A stretch of 64,000 bases of DNA from Parabacteroides johnsonii DSM 18315 (GCF_025151045.1 NZ_CP102285.1:3534001-3598000), one strand, 5' to 3'; counted from the first letter of the stretch, positions 17,349 through 27,597 are shown. Numbers and translations are program-made. The notes: generated by a model from the letters alone, not told the origin.

Positions 17349-19211
17349 CTATTTTATTTTCCGATAAATCATTTCCAAAGTCGCTAATCTTGTCGTTTTC
17401 CCGGCTTCTATGCCCGGCAGGTCCGTTCCGCTCAACTTTTTCCAGGCGGCCAGAGTCGTTGCATCCACCGGCTCCTGCAAACGTGCAGTCCATTCGGGAA
17501 GGTAGCCGCGCAGTCCCAAATACTGCACCATGCGGAAGTGAGGACTCGTGTAATCCACATCCTTGAAATACATAAGCGTCGCTTTCTGGTCGATCAGTTT
17601 GTCCTGTAGGCGGGAGAGGTCGATATTCTGCACCTTCACCTTCCCGTCGATCGAAAGGGCAGAGGCGATACCGGCGGCCTGTCCCATCGCCATCCAGCAA
17701 GGCTCCATGCGCAGGGTGGAAAATCCGATGTGCGAACCCGAAACCGGGACGGGCAACAGAAGGTTGTCCACCTCTTTCGGAACCATCACGCCATAGGGGA
17801 CTGTATATACCGCCGACGGATAACTCAGGAAGCCGTCCAGATGCACCCTTCCTTTTTCTCTTTTCCGCACCGCATGCGAATCCAGCGCATAATGGCTGGC
17901 CGTTATGCTGCTTTCGTGGATGGGCGGGCGGCTGCCGATCGTTACCGGAATGGCATCGTTGGCGGTAAAGAAATAGGCGCCTTCGAAACGACGGCCCTCA
18001 CGGACGTAGACCTGGCGTGGGAAATGTCCGTTGTCCGCATATTCGTCTTTCGAAAGGCCCCATTCTTTTGCCGCTTTGCGGAAGTGGGCGGGCAGTTCGG
18101 GATCGTTTTGGGCGAACCAGAAAAGACCTTCGGTGTATTCGCGCAGACGTTGGGCGAACTTGTCACGCCATTCCCACGAAGAAGTGGGCCAAGGCCAGTT
18201 TTCCTCAGGCAGGTCGGTGGAGACGAACACGCCGTGCTGGTTATTGGCGTCCGTCTTCATGTTCGGGACATGGACGATGTTGGTGATCTTGGCGATCCCC
18301 CATTTGTCACCCGGAAGTTTGGATGGGTTGCCGGCCTTGATATGCTTCCGGTTCTCTTCCATCATTTCGGGTGTCACGCGTTGCATGGCGGCATCCGTGT
18401 TGCGTCCGGTCCAGACATCCTCCACGATGGAGGCATAGTCTTCGCGGTTGTAACGGGCCGGCTTGGTGAAGGCCACGCGGTTCGCCGGATTGTTGGTCAG
18501 ACAGAGGCGGTAATTGTAGGACTGCACGGCATTGTCTTTCTTGAACGTGCTGCCGTCCCCTTCCGGACCGCCCCAATATTTGTAGACGCGTCCGGCTCCA
18601 GGTTCGCCGAACTCGTCTTTCCCTTCGCGCCCTACACGGAAAGGAACGCCGGCGGCGGCTCCGAGGTCACCTTCGTAGGTGGCATCCAGGAATACCGAAC
18701 CGGTGTATTCCTCCATCTCTCCGGTTTCCCGGTTCAGGATGCGGATCTTTTCGATGCGGTTATCGCGCATAACTATGTTTTCATCTTCGGCATCGAACTG
18801 ACGCATGGTCAGGACCGTGATCTTGTCCTTCTGTCCGTCGAGCATCTTCTGGAAGATGCGTGCTCCGACGGAGGGTTCGAAGTGGTAACCGTCACTGCAT
18901 ACTTTCACCTGCTCGGAAGCAGGACCGTAGGTATCGATATAGTGTTGCTTCACCGCGTCTACAAACTCACGGAACAGACCGGTCGTTGCGGCACGGGTGG
19001 CGATGTCAGTTGCTCCGAGTCCGTTGGCGGGCAGTCCGCCGACATAGCGGGTTCGTTCGAGTATCACCGATTTTTTCCCCATCCGGGCGGCAGAGATGGC
19101 TGCCATGATCCCTCCGGGATTCCCTCCGACGATCACCAGGTCGTAGGACGATTGGCCGAAAGCGGTCGCACAGGCTAAAAGGAGGGAGAGTACAAGTGTT
19201 TTCTTTCTCAT
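17349..19211 (-). CDS. Exported FAD-dependent oxidoreductase
   Basis: A 620-residue protein with a cleavable signal peptide (residues 1-19, ending TAFG). The FAD-binding Rossmann motif VIVGGNPGGIMAAISAARMG lies directly after it, followed by ERTRYVGGLPANGLGATD. A C-terminal FAD-contact segment is near PVPVSGSHIGFSTLRMEPC. It belongs to the FAD_oxidored family (PF12831 type) often found in Bacteroidetes carbohydrate loci; substrate unknown. It reads on the same strand as the Gfo/Idh-SusD-SusC genes, 194 bp downstream. The gene looks GC-richer than the PUL genes before it, so it may have its own history. Being exported with a flavin is unusual for a Sec-type signal. Confidence 0.75.
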   Translation of the reverse strand: MRKKTLVLSLLLACATAFGQSSYDLVIVGGNPGGIMAAISAARMGKKSVILERTRYVGGLPANGLGATDIATRAATTGLFREFVDAVKQHYIDTYGPASEQVKVCSDGYHFEPSVGARIFQKMLDGQKDKITVLTMRQFDAEDENIVMRDNRIEKIRILNRETGEMEEYTGSVFLDATYEGDLGAAAGVPFRVGREGKDEFGEPGAGRVYKYWGGPEGDGSTFKKDNAVQSYNYRLCLTNNPANRVAFTKPARYNREDYASIVEDVWTGRNTDAAMQRVTPEMMEENRKHIKAGNPSKLPGDKWGIAKITNIVHVPNMKTDANNQHGVFVSTDLPEENWPWPTSSWEWRDKFAQRLREYTEGLFWFAQNDPELPAHFRKAAKEWGLSKDEYADNGHFPRQVYVREGRRFEGAYFFTANDAIPVTIGSRPPIHESSITASHYALDSHAVRKREKGRVHLDGFLSYPSAVYTVPYGVMVPKEVDNLLLPVPVSGSHIGFSTLRMEPCWMAMGQAAGIASALSIDGKVKVQNIDLSRLQDKLIDQKATLMYFKDVDYTSPHFRMVQYLGLRGYLPEWTARLQEPVDATTLAAWKKLSGTDLPGIEAGKTTRLATLEMIYRKIK

Positions 19212-19405
19212 AAAATGCTATTTACAGTTTAATATTTCTTGTGCGTAACGGGCATAATAACTTTACAAACCGTTTACATATTATCAAAAGCTATAAAAAC
19301 AAGTATTCTATTTGAAGCTAAAGAGAGGAGCACAGATTCTACACTCCCCTATAAAAAGCTATTCAAAAAATTGAATTTATATAATCCTCAATTGCTGTTA
19401 CATTA

Positions 19406-20782
19406 TTAGAGAATTCTTTTATACTGCTTCTTTTCCATTGGAGATATAGAAGTAAGATCTGCAATTTTCACAGGTTGTTTCGTTGCTATACTATTACGTG
19501 CAGCTATCCCTACCAAACAAGCTAATGCCCCATCTCTACTGTTAGCACACTGGCGATACGGATCATCGACATTAGGAAGGAACAATTGATCTTTCAGAAG
19601 GGCATCACCTCCTCCATGTCCAGAAGTTCCAAACGGTATATGTATATATTCTCGCTTAGAGAAGTTTTTAAACAACACAATCTCGTCATAGTTTACATCT
19701 GAAGTTTTTCGCGACTCTTGTATCCAGGCTTCTAACCGACCTTTTGTTCCATTAAAAGCGATACGGTAACCTTCATAAGGAGAATAGGTTGTTAACGAAT
19801 ATGCCACCTGTACCCCATTTTTGTAATGGATAGTTGCCGCCATTTTATCGAAAATATTGACATCATTTCTAAAGACACAACCATCACGTAAATAACCATC
19901 ATATTTTTCGTTGGCTACATATATATCCATATGGCTTTTAACCTTGGTAATATCAAAGAAAAACGGACATTGTTTGGTTTGGGGACAGGTACGACAATTT
20001 TTCGCCCTCATCGTTCCATTTTTACCGTAAAAATTCAATTCACCTAATGCATATACACTTTCCGGATCACTATCGATCCACCAGTTTAAAAGGTCAAAAT
20101 GATGGCTGGCTTTGTGCACCCATAACGAACCGCTACATTCAACAAGCCTATGCCAACGTCGGAAATAATCGGCCCCGTGTGAAGTGTCAAGATACCAATG
20201 GAAATCTACAGAAGTGATATCACCTATTTCTCCAGCACGAAGCAACTCCCATATTTTAGCCCTATGAGGAGAATATCTATAATTAAATGTAACTCGACAA
20301 TGTTTTCCGGTTCTTTCTTCCGCATCCAAAATTGCCTGTATTTTCTTTTCATCAATGGTCATTGGTTTTTCAGTAATGACATTTGCACCAAGTTCCATTC
20401 CACGGATTATGAACTGATGATGTGTACTATCCATTGTTGTAACGATCAACACCTCAGGCTTTGTTTCTTTCATCATCTTTTCAAAATCCGTGTATGTAGG
20501 ACAAGAAACTCCAATCATTCTTTTCCCAGTTTCAACACGTCCTTCATTGATATCGCAAAGTCCCACGAATTCAATATAATTGGAATAACTATCTACCAAG
20601 TCCTTTCCCCACATAAATATTCCCCTTGAACCTGTACCAACCAAAGCTACAGTTATTTTTTTATTCGATTCAAAAGGAATGTCTTCTATCGAAGAAGCTC
20701 CTAAATTGGAACTAATCAAGGAACTTCCGGCAATAACACCGGATGTTTTCAGAAAATCACGTCTCGAAATATTACTTTTCAT
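19406..20782 (-). CDS. Tat-exported Gfo/Idh/MocA oxidoreductase (paralog A)
   Basis: A 458-residue NAD(P)-dependent oxidoreductase-fold protein. The N-terminus has a twin-arginine signal (SRRDFLK), implying export folded with its cofactor. The nucleotide-binding site is ALVGTGSRGIFMWG, and the family motif is VITEKPMT. A region near residues 270-282 has CRTCPQTKQCPF, a Cys cluster absent from simple dehydrogenases. It follows SusD by 33 bp as the likely enzyme of this PUL. Most of its sequence is identical to the protein at 27731-29107, and both have 458 residues. Possible roles are sugar 3-dehydrogenase or a GH109-like NAD-dependent glycosidase; neither can be confirmed here. Confidence 0.82.
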   Translation of the reverse strand: MKSNISRRDFLKTSGVIAGSSLISSNLGASSIEDIPFESNKKITVALVGTGSRGIFMWGKDLVDSYSNYIEFVGLCDINEGRVETGKRMIGVSCPTYTDFEKMMKETKPEVLIVTTMDSTHHQFIIRGMELGANVITEKPMTIDEKKIQAILDAEERTGKHCRVTFNYRYSPHRAKIWELLRAGEIGDITSVDFHWYLDTSHGADYFRRWHRLVECSGSLWVHKASHHFDLLNWWIDSDPESVYALGELNFYGKNGTMRAKNCRTCPQTKQCPFFFDITKVKSHMDIYVANEKYDGYLRDGCVFRNDVNIFDKMAATIHYKNGVQVAYSLTTYSPYEGYRIAFNGTKGRLEAWIQESRKTSDVNYDEIVLFKNFSKREYIHIPFGTSGHGGGDALLKDQLFLPNVDDPYRQCANSRDGALACLVGIAARNSIATKQPVKIADLTSISPMEKKQYKRIL

Positions 20783-20815
20783 TTTATCTATTTTATTACT
20801 ATTTGATACATATTT

Positions 20816-22510
20816 TTAATTATAGCCCGGATTCTGTTCAAGTACAGCCCCCACATTAGCATCAATTTCACTTTGAGGAATCGGATAAAGCTGATGATGT
20901 TCACGAATGTTTGGTGCATTGTATACATTATATTTTACGGTTCTTTCATACAATTTTCCCATTCTACTTAATGTCAATCTTCTCTTTTCTTCAATACCTA
21001 ATTCACGTAATCTTTCATCCAAAATAAAATCTATCGTAACATCTGATGCCGTAATCAAAGAAGCACCAGCTCGTTTTCGAACAACATTAATATCTTCCGC
21101 AGCTGCAGATAAATCACCTTTCATCAAATATGCTTCAGCTCTTAACAAATAGGTTTCTGCAAGTCGCATATCATACCAATCAGAATAAGTTACCCCAGCG
21201 TCACTCCTTAACTCCCCTGTTTTTTCATTTGCAATCATTGAAGCCGGATGATCATTAGGGGTTGTACACTTTGTCTGATAAGGATAAGCTCCACGAGACC
21301 AAATACCCTGAGTCGACAAACAATACTGATTCTCTGCGGTATTTATGTCAAAATAAACTCCTTGGTATTTCTCTGGTCCATTAGGATTATTATATTTAAT
21401 ACCACGAGGGAAATTATACTCCGAAACTCTAATATCCCCATAATCTATTTCATTATTTACATCATACCATATTACATTCGAAAAATGAAAAGTCGGCATC
21501 AGCCATCCCGCACCACGTCCTATATTTGTTGTTTGCAACATATCTGCAATTACACCTTTATCCCAAGGATCAGTTGCTAACGGAGTATTAGGAGCATGGA
21601 ATCTTTCCATCAAATAACCTGTTCTTTTTGTAGAAGATTGGCCTCCTCCTAAAATATCTAATTCAAATTGTATCACAAATATGGCTTCTTTATTTCCACT
21701 CGATCTATTTTGATTGCCTCTTTGAAAAAGATCCCAATACAAATCTCCCGGTTCATCTTTACGGGACCCAAATCGTTCTTTCATTAAACCCATTGCAGGA
21801 TTATTGATCGCAGCAGATGCTGATTTAACTGCCAAATCATAATTTTTAGCAGCCAATGCTATTTCAGACAGAAGATGATTTGCAGCAACATTAGATACTC
21901 TTCCATCTGCTACTTTAGAAATATCTGGTAAGTAATTGACAGCAAATTCCAAATCCGCAATAATCTGCTCCAATACTTCTTCCTTAGATGCACGTACAAA
22001 ATCATCTTTAGAAGAAGTTATTTCTTCCACAACCAAAGGAACCCCACCATACAGAAAAACAAGATACCTATATGCCAAAGCCCGGAAAAATTTTGCTTCA
22101 GCTGCTATTGAATTCTGCTCTTCTTCCGTTAGTTCCGAATCTGGTAACCTACTTATTATCGTATTTGCATTTGCAATGATTTTATAGTTACCTCTCCAAT
22201 GATAAATCACTTTAGCAGCTGTAGGATCCAGTGTAGCAGGATAATCACTAAAAAATCGAACTACATTCGGCTGACCTGCATGGGTTAAATCTGTTCCCCA
22301 AAAAAAATCATATTCATTGTCATTTCCACTATAATACAATGAACGATAATCTCCATACAATTGTATAACTGCGGAGTCAAAATGTTCCTTCGTTTTATAC
22401 ATATTCTCTGCTGTATACTTTCCAGACGGAACTTCCTTCAAAAAATCAGATTCGTTGCATGAACAAAAAGATATCAACATGCAGAAGCAAATTAAATATA
22501 TTATCTTCAT
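20816..22510 (-). CDS. SusD/RagB-family glycan-binding lipoprotein (PUL A)
   Basis: A 564-residue surface lipoprotein with lipobox SFCSC (Cys about 18). TPR-like helices and the SusD C-terminal pattern are present: DERLRELGIEEKRRLTLSRMGKL, then LYPIPQSEID and a terminal NPGYN. It is the binding-lid partner of the SusC encoded 8 bp upstream. The Tat-exported oxidoreductase gene follows. Ligand unknown. Confidence 0.93.
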   Translation of the reverse strand: MKIIYLICFCMLISFCSCNESDFLKEVPSGKYTAENMYKTKEHFDSAVIQLYGDYRSLYYSGNDNEYDFFWGTDLTHAGQPNVVRFFSDYPATLDPTAAKVIYHWRGNYKIIANANTIISRLPDSELTEEEQNSIAAEAKFFRALAYRYLVFLYGGVPLVVEEITSSKDDFVRASKEEVLEQIIADLEFAVNYLPDISKVADGRVSNVAANHLLSEIALAAKNYDLAVKSASAAINNPAMGLMKERFGSRKDEPGDLYWDLFQRGNQNRSSGNKEAIFVIQFELDILGGGQSSTKRTGYLMERFHAPNTPLATDPWDKGVIADMLQTTNIGRGAGWLMPTFHFSNVIWYDVNNEIDYGDIRVSEYNFPRGIKYNNPNGPEKYQGVYFDINTAENQYCLSTQGIWSRGAYPYQTKCTTPNDHPASMIANEKTGELRSDAGVTYSDWYDMRLAETYLLRAEAYLMKGDLSAAAEDINVVRKRAGASLITASDVTIDFILDERLRELGIEEKRRLTLSRMGKLYERTVKYNVYNAPNIREHHQLYPIPQSEIDANVGAVLEQNPGYN

Positions 22511-22518
22511 TTCGTTTT

Positions 22519-25500
22519 TTATTTTAATGTTAATTCAAGTCCAATTGTAAAATGTCTCATAACAGGTCGACCTCCATACCCAAGGCCACTACCCGTCTCA
22601 GGATCCCAGCCATCCCATTTCGTCCAAGTACACAGATTCTTACCTGAAACAGATAATCTCAATGCATCTACATAGATTTTAGATAATAATCCGGGATTAA
22701 AATCATAACTTAAAATTACATCTTGTAAACGCACAAAACTTCTTTTTTGATAAATATTCGGATTAATAGAACTTGTTCCTGCAGGATTTCTAAATTTTCC
22801 ATTTGGATTAGAAGGAGTCCAAAAATCTACTTCTTCATACATTCCTTTTGATGATATAAACTGGGGGGTATATGCACCAAATACATCCGCATTCGCCAAG
22901 TATCCATTTTTTCCACCTTGAACAGAGTTTAAGAAAATTTTAAGAGTAAACCCTTTATAACGGAAAGTATTATGCAAACTAAAACGATAAGCAGGATCAG
23001 ATTGTCCTAAGATAATACGATCGTCTGCCGATAATTTACCATCACCACTATGATCAACGATCCGATAACTTCCTGGATAATAACCTTCAGGGATATTATC
23101 ATTTAACTGATAAATTCCGTCTACATCATAGTGATAAATTGTACTTAACGATTGGCCAATAAACAAATTACTAGAAACCAGATCATCTTCAATACCATCT
23201 CCATTAACATCACCCAAAAGATGATTAATTTTATTCTTGTTACGAGAGAAATTAAAAGTCACATCCCAACTGAAATTTTTATTCCTAATAGGAGTTGCAT
23301 TCAGAGTCAGTTCTATACCTTGATTAGCAATTTCTCCCATATTATCCACAATTTCTTTAAAACCAGTAATTTCAGGAAGTGTTTTTTTCCAAATCAAATC
23401 TTTCGTCGTTGTCCTGTAATATTCTATATTCCCTGTTATTCGATTATTTAGCACACCAAAGTCCATTGCAATGTTAATTCCATGCGTCTTCTCCCACTTC
23501 AAATTTGCATTAGGAAGATTGGACAATGATTGACCATACGCAGAACTACCTCCATCACCAAAAACATACGCAGCAGAAGATGAAACCGTTGCTAACGAGC
23601 TGTACCTACTAACCAAATTACCATTCACACCATAACTTGCTCTCAATTTCAGCAAATCCAACCAATTAACCTGTTTCAGAAATGATTCTTCCGAAGCAAT
23701 CCAGCCTAACGCGAAAGAAGGAAAATAAGCAACCTTTTCATTCGTCGCAAATCCAGAAAAACCATCTCTTCTGATTGTTCCTGTCAACATATATTTTGAC
23801 ATAAGAGAATAATTTGCTCTAAACATCTGATAAGAAGAGGCTTCTTCCCATGATTGAGATGTCGTGTATTGATTTTTTCCTTGAGCCAAATCATTATAAC
23901 CTAATGTCTGGTTTGCTAAATCGGTCGACCTTGCAGTAGTATTCTCATACTCCCGTTCCGTCCGACCAATAACCAATGTCGCATCAATATGATGTTGATT
24001 AAAATCTTTGGTATAATTCAAAATATTATCGAACGTATAACTATAAGCTGTACCATTCACTTTCTTAGCTTCTCCTGTTTCCGCCTGTGCATATTCATTA
24101 GAATTAAACTGCCTTTCCCACTTAAGCATATTTCCATAATTAATATCCCAACTAAATCCAGGAAGAAATGAAATGTTATTTAATCGAGCATAGAAATTTC
24201 CAAACAATTCATTTCGCTTATCCATATCCTTATTATAAAGTCCGATTAAAGGATTAGTAAAATCTCCACCTAGAATTACCAAATTTCCATCATCACCATA
24301 TGGCATTCTTAAAGGCCCAGCCTGCGCCAATTGCGTAAGATTAGGAGACTCACCCGAATAATCAGAAAAAGAACCAAAAGCTTGAGTTCCGACTTTCAAC
24401 CAATTAGTAACTGAAGTTTCAAGATTTACACGAACTGTTTTTCTATTAAACTTATCATTGATTATATAGTTGTCCTGTTTATCATATCCAAAAGACATAT
24501 AATAATTAACTTTAGAACTCATACCTTGAATGCCTACATTGTGTGTCATTATAGTCGCATTATTAGTTCCTAAATCCCACCAATCCGTATCAGCACCAGC
24601 CCTATAACCTTTCGCGATGGAGGCATCTGTAAAAGGTGCAGAAGTTTCAATATTATAATCGGGGTTATCTTTTGTATAGCCAGATTCTTCTGTATAGGCT
24701 TCTTGCCAAAAGATATCACGAATCATTTGCAGATAAGAATCTCTATTTTTTGAATGCAGCCTATTATAAGGAGATCCCACAGAAAACGAAGTATTATAAG
24801 TAATTACGGGTTTATCTTGACTCTGTCCACGCTTAGTTGTTATCAAAATTACTCCATTTGCGGCTTGTGCTCCATAAATAGCTTTACTACTTGCATCTTT
24901 TAAAATATCAAATGACTTAATATCATTCGGATTCAAACTTGTTAAACTTCCATAATAAACAATACCATCTAAAATGATCAGAGGATTTTGACTTCCGGAA
25001 ATAGTAGATCGTCCTCGCACTGTAATACTTGGACTTGCCCCCGCCTCATCTACCATCCCAACATTCAATCCAGGAAGAGTTCCTTGTAATCCTTGTAATA
25101 TATTGACATTAGGAGATCCTTTCAATGCTCCTAAATCGGCAGAAGCAACCGATCCTGTCATATCTTTCTTCCGCATAGTCCCATATCCGACAACTACCAC
25201 CTCATCAAGATTTTGAGTATCTTCTACCAATTTAATATGAAACTTATTTTTATTTCCAATTAGTATCTCTTGGGAAACATATCCTATATAAGAAATCTCC
25301 AACACAGAAGAAGATGCGACATTCAATTCGAAATTTCCATCAATATCAGTGATAACACCATTCGTCGTCCCCCTCTCCACAACATTCGCACCGATGATTG
25401 GCTCTCCTTTTTCATCTTTAACAATACCAGTAACTTTTTTTCTAACCTGAGATTTATTTTGACTGATGATTTTTAATTGCTCTGGAGAAGGGTTTATCAG

Positions 25501-25848
25501 AATAAGATTGTTTTCCGTAATCTCATAATTAATTCCTTCATTATTAAATAATTGTTTCAACACAACTTCTACAGTCTGCTCTCTTACTTGAACAGAAACC
25601 TTCTTATCCAGATTAATCTTTCCACTCTCATAAATAAATCGAAAATCGGATTGATTTTCGATCAAATAAAGGATGTCCTTTATTGATTGGTTTTGGACAT
25701 TCAAAGATAATTTCGTTGTTTGTGAATATACAGTAGCAGAAATATTCAGTGAAAATGCAATCAAGAAAATTACTGTCAATTTCATAATAGATAATATCTT
25801 TTTAAAGGTTGGAGAAAAATCCAACTCTAACGTATTAAATAAATTCAT
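22519..25848 (-). CDS. SusC/RagA TonB-dependent transporter with STN domain (PUL A)
   Basis: A 1109-residue outer-membrane transporter. Order of parts: signal peptide about 22-43; STN domain 44-120 (signalling to FecR); carboxypeptidase-regulatory-like domain 138-208; TonB-box region LDEVVVVGYG at 214-223; plug; 22-strand barrel to a C-terminal TIGLELTLK. An internal Met22 (MKLTVIFL) is an alternative start. The STN domain links it to the FecR/sigma pair just upstream. A 38-bp stretch (25361-25398) is identical in DNA to the PUL B transporter. Confidence 0.93.
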   Translation of the reverse strand: MNLFNTLELDFSPTFKKILSIMKLTVIFLIAFSLNISATVYSQTTKLSLNVQNQSIKDILYLIENQSDFRFIYESGKINLDKKVSVQVREQTVEVVLKQLFNNEGINYEITENNLILINPSPEQLKIISQNKSQVRKKVTGIVKDEKGEPIIGANVVERGTTNGVITDIDGNFELNVASSSVLEISYIGYVSQEILIGNKNKFHIKLVEDTQNLDEVVVVGYGTMRKKDMTGSVASADLGALKGSPNVNILQGLQGTLPGLNVGMVDEAGASPSITVRGRSTISGSQNPLIILDGIVYYGSLTSLNPNDIKSFDILKDASSKAIYGAQAANGVILITTKRGQSQDKPVITYNTSFSVGSPYNRLHSKNRDSYLQMIRDIFWQEAYTEESGYTKDNPDYNIETSAPFTDASIAKGYRAGADTDWWDLGTNNATIMTHNVGIQGMSSKVNYYMSFGYDKQDNYIINDKFNRKTVRVNLETSVTNWLKVGTQAFGSFSDYSGESPNLTQLAQAGPLRMPYGDDGNLVILGGDFTNPLIGLYNKDMDKRNELFGNFYARLNNISFLPGFSWDINYGNMLKWERQFNSNEYAQAETGEAKKVNGTAYSYTFDNILNYTKDFNQHHIDATLVIGRTEREYENTTARSTDLANQTLGYNDLAQGKNQYTTSQSWEEASSYQMFRANYSLMSKYMLTGTIRRDGFSGFATNEKVAYFPSFALGWIASEESFLKQVNWLDLLKLRASYGVNGNLVSRYSSLATVSSSAAYVFGDGGSSAYGQSLSNLPNANLKWEKTHGINIAMDFGVLNNRITGNIEYYRTTTKDLIWKKTLPEITGFKEIVDNMGEIANQGIELTLNATPIRNKNFSWDVTFNFSRNKNKINHLLGDVNGDGIEDDLVSSNLFIGQSLSTIYHYDVDGIYQLNDNIPEGYYPGSYRIVDHSGDGKLSADDRIILGQSDPAYRFSLHNTFRYKGFTLKIFLNSVQGGKNGYLANADVFGAYTPQFISSKGMYEEVDFWTPSNPNGKFRNPAGTSSINPNIYQKRSFVRLQDVILSYDFNPGLLSKIYVDALRLSVSGKNLCTWTKWDGWDPETGSGLGYGGRPVMRHFTIGLELTLK

Positions 25849-25945
25849 ATATTTGTAAATTGATTATTAGTTAACTATTAGTGTTGCAAGCACTAATTTT
25901 ATGATCGAACTTATAACGGGAGATGTTACAGCATTTCCCGTTTTT
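25848..25945 (+). ncRNA. Candidate antisense RNA in the SusC leader (PUL A)
   Basis: On the plus strand, opposite to susC, TATATTTG at 25848-25855 fits the -7 consensus. A first hairpin, ATTAGTG/CACTAAT (25878-25898), is followed by TTTT. A second, ACGGGA-A-ATG paired with the sequence ending TCCCGT (25916-25941), is followed by TTTTT. Both T-runs are on the plus strand only. The RNA would be about 40-85 nt and complementary to the susC 5' leader. No -33 element is clear. Confidence 0.35.
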
Positions 25946-25978
25946 GTGTATTCATGGCATTCTACTTCATAGGCAATT

Positions 25979-26962
25979 CTATTTAGAGGTTATACTTATA
26001 TGTTTTCCTTTTACATGATAGCTTATATTACTTAGGCGAGACAAAGCATCCATAACATCTGTTACGGTCTCTTCCTGTATTACTCCGTTATAACGGATCT
26101 TTTCTCCCAATCCCGGTTGAAGCGTAATTTCCACATCATACCATCTTTCTAGATATTTACAAACAACCGACAAAGACATATCTTCCATATATAACTTATT
26201 GTCCAACCAGCCATAAGAATGGGACAAAACACCTTCTATTTGCTTAATCTTATTTGTCTCTTTATCGAAAACAGCTATTTCTCCCGGCTTCATCCTCAAC
26301 ATCTCGTTCCCTTTCTCCAGTTCGATACATCCCTCAACTAAAGAAGCTTGGATAACCGGATCATCTGCATACGCCTGCAAGTTGAATGAAGTACCCCAGA
26401 CCTTCACGTTTAAACCTCCAGCCACTTTAATGACAAAAGGTTCCTTACTCTTGGATACATCAAAAAATCCTTCTCCTTGGAAATCAACTTCCCGCGTTTT
26501 TTTCTTCGGATCATAAGAATAAACGACTTCAGAACCTGCATTCAGTTTGACCAAAGATCCATCCGGCAACATGATCTCTGAACGATTCCCATAATCAGCA
26601 CTCATACTGACCAGCACCTCCGATCCTTTCTGAAAAGCTCCCATAAAAGATAAGGCCAGCACCACCAATAAAGATGCGGCAACCCCGGAAGCCGCATATA
26701 ATATGTTTTTCCAAGATTTTCGAAGATATACTTTCTGTCGGTTTATCTTGTTAACCTCTTCCCATGCAAGATCAGGATCAAAAATCTCAGGCTCTATATA
26801 ACGGTGGGATTCTTTCCAAATCTTCTTATACAAATCAAATTCTTTTCTATGAGATTCATCTTCGGCTAACCACTCGGCCAATACCGGATCAAGACGTTTC
26901 TCATCTTCATCTTCCAGTAAATAGTCGACGATATAGTCTTTTATATGTTTATGCTCTTCCAT
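25979..26962 (-). CDS. FecR-type anti-sigma factor (PUL A)
   Basis: A 327-residue inner-membrane regulator. A cytoplasmic N-terminal part is followed by a transmembrane helix near 88-108 (ILYAASGVAASLLVVLALSF) and a periplasmic FecR domain with LPDGSLVKLNAGSEVVYSY. The C-terminal domain receives the SusC STN signal. Met at 26962 (MEEHKH) is preferred over an ATG six codons upstream, which lacks a better ribosome site; the choice is uncertain. The sigma gene is upstream with a terminator hairpin between them. Confidence 0.9.
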   Translation of the reverse strand: MEEHKHIKDYIVDYLLEDEDEKRLDPVLAEWLAEDESHRKEFDLYKKIWKESHRYIEPEIFDPDLAWEEVNKINRQKVYLRKSWKNILYAASGVAASLLVVLALSFMGAFQKGSEVLVSMSADYGNRSEIMLPDGSLVKLNAGSEVVYSYDPKKKTREVDFQGEGFFDVSKSKEPFVIKVAGGLNVKVWGTSFNLQAYADDPVIQASLVEGCIELEKGNEMLRMKPGEIAVFDKETNKIKQIEGVLSHSYGWLDNKLYMEDMSLSVVCKYLERWYDVEITLQPGLGEKIRYNGVIQEETVTDVMDALSRLSNISYHVKGKHISITSK

Positions 26963-26993
26963 GAATCTTGCTTTTATCATATGACACTACAAA

Positions 26994-27018
26994 TAAAAAA
27001 AGGTCCTATTCCGGACCT
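26994..27018 (-). terminator. Terminator-like hairpin between sigma and FecR genes
   Basis: AGGTCC/GGACCT with a six-base loop (27001-27018) is followed on the minus strand by a T-run (A-run 26995-27001). It sits in the short sigma-FecR gap, so readthrough or a second promoter is needed for FecR. It may set the sigma to anti-sigma ratio. Confidence 0.7.
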
Positions 27019-27026
27019 GAAAAAAA

Positions 27027-27560
27027 TTATATTCCTTTTAATTCCAAACATCTCCTCAGTTTCTGAAGCGAGGTCCAGATTTGATTTTTAATCGTTTTTA
27101 CCGAGATATCGAGTTTTTCCGAGATCTCTTTTTGCTTTAATCCTTTTATTCGGTGTAGCAACAGTACTTCTTTACAGCGATCGGGAAGATGGTCGATACA
27201 ACCATAAAGGGCAATCCTAAATTCTTCAGACTCGACCCGGTTGTCTTCATACGATAACTGATCTTGAGTTTCCGACAGGTTATTAAAATAGACTTTTGAG
27301 CGAAGATGGTTCAATGCCAAATGTTTTGCCATCTTATAAAGATATCCACCAACATTTTCTTTAATTTCAATTCTCTCCCGGTTCTTCCATATATTTAGAA
27401 AAAGCTCCTGCACAACATCTTCCGTATCATTTTTATCCATAAGCAGACTATATACATATTGACAAAGGCGACCATAATAACGCTCAAACAGTTTATTATA
27501 ACTGACGTAATCATCTTTCCTGATCGCCTCTATCAATTTTTCATCTGTGGTATTAGACAT
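27027..27560 (-). CDS. ECF RNA polymerase sigma factor (PUL A)
   Basis: A 177-residue sigma-70 family ECF factor. Region 2 is visible as TEDVVQELFLNIWKNRERI (about 47-65). Region 4 is LKQKEISEKLDISVKTIKNQI (about 144-164), a helix-turn-helix. It pairs with the FecR encoded downstream and should activate the SusC/SusD genes. A -7 box lies 30 bp upstream of the ATG. Confidence 0.92.
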   Translation of the reverse strand: MSNTTDEKLIEAIRKDDYVSYNKLFERYYGRLCQYVYSLLMDKNDTEDVVQELFLNIWKNRERIEIKENVGGYLYKMAKHLALNHLRSKVYFNNLSETQDQLSYEDNRVESEEFRIALYGCIDHLPDRCKEVLLLHRIKGLKQKEISEKLDISVKTIKNQIWTSLQKLRRCLELKGI

Positions 27561-27589
27561 ACTCTTATCCGGTTTATCTCCTTAGTGCC

Positions 27590-27597
27590 CAAATATA
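27590..27597 (-). promoter_or_regulatory. -7 promoter box of the PUL A sigma gene
   Basis: On the minus strand TATATTTG fits TAnnTTTG, about 30 bp before the sigma start. No -33 TTTG is clear. Confidence 0.45.

Noticed and set aside
17730-19178. 482-codon open frame antisense to the FAD oxidoreductase
   Set aside because: It mirrors codon bias of the GC-richer real gene; the sense strand has a signal peptide and FAD motif.
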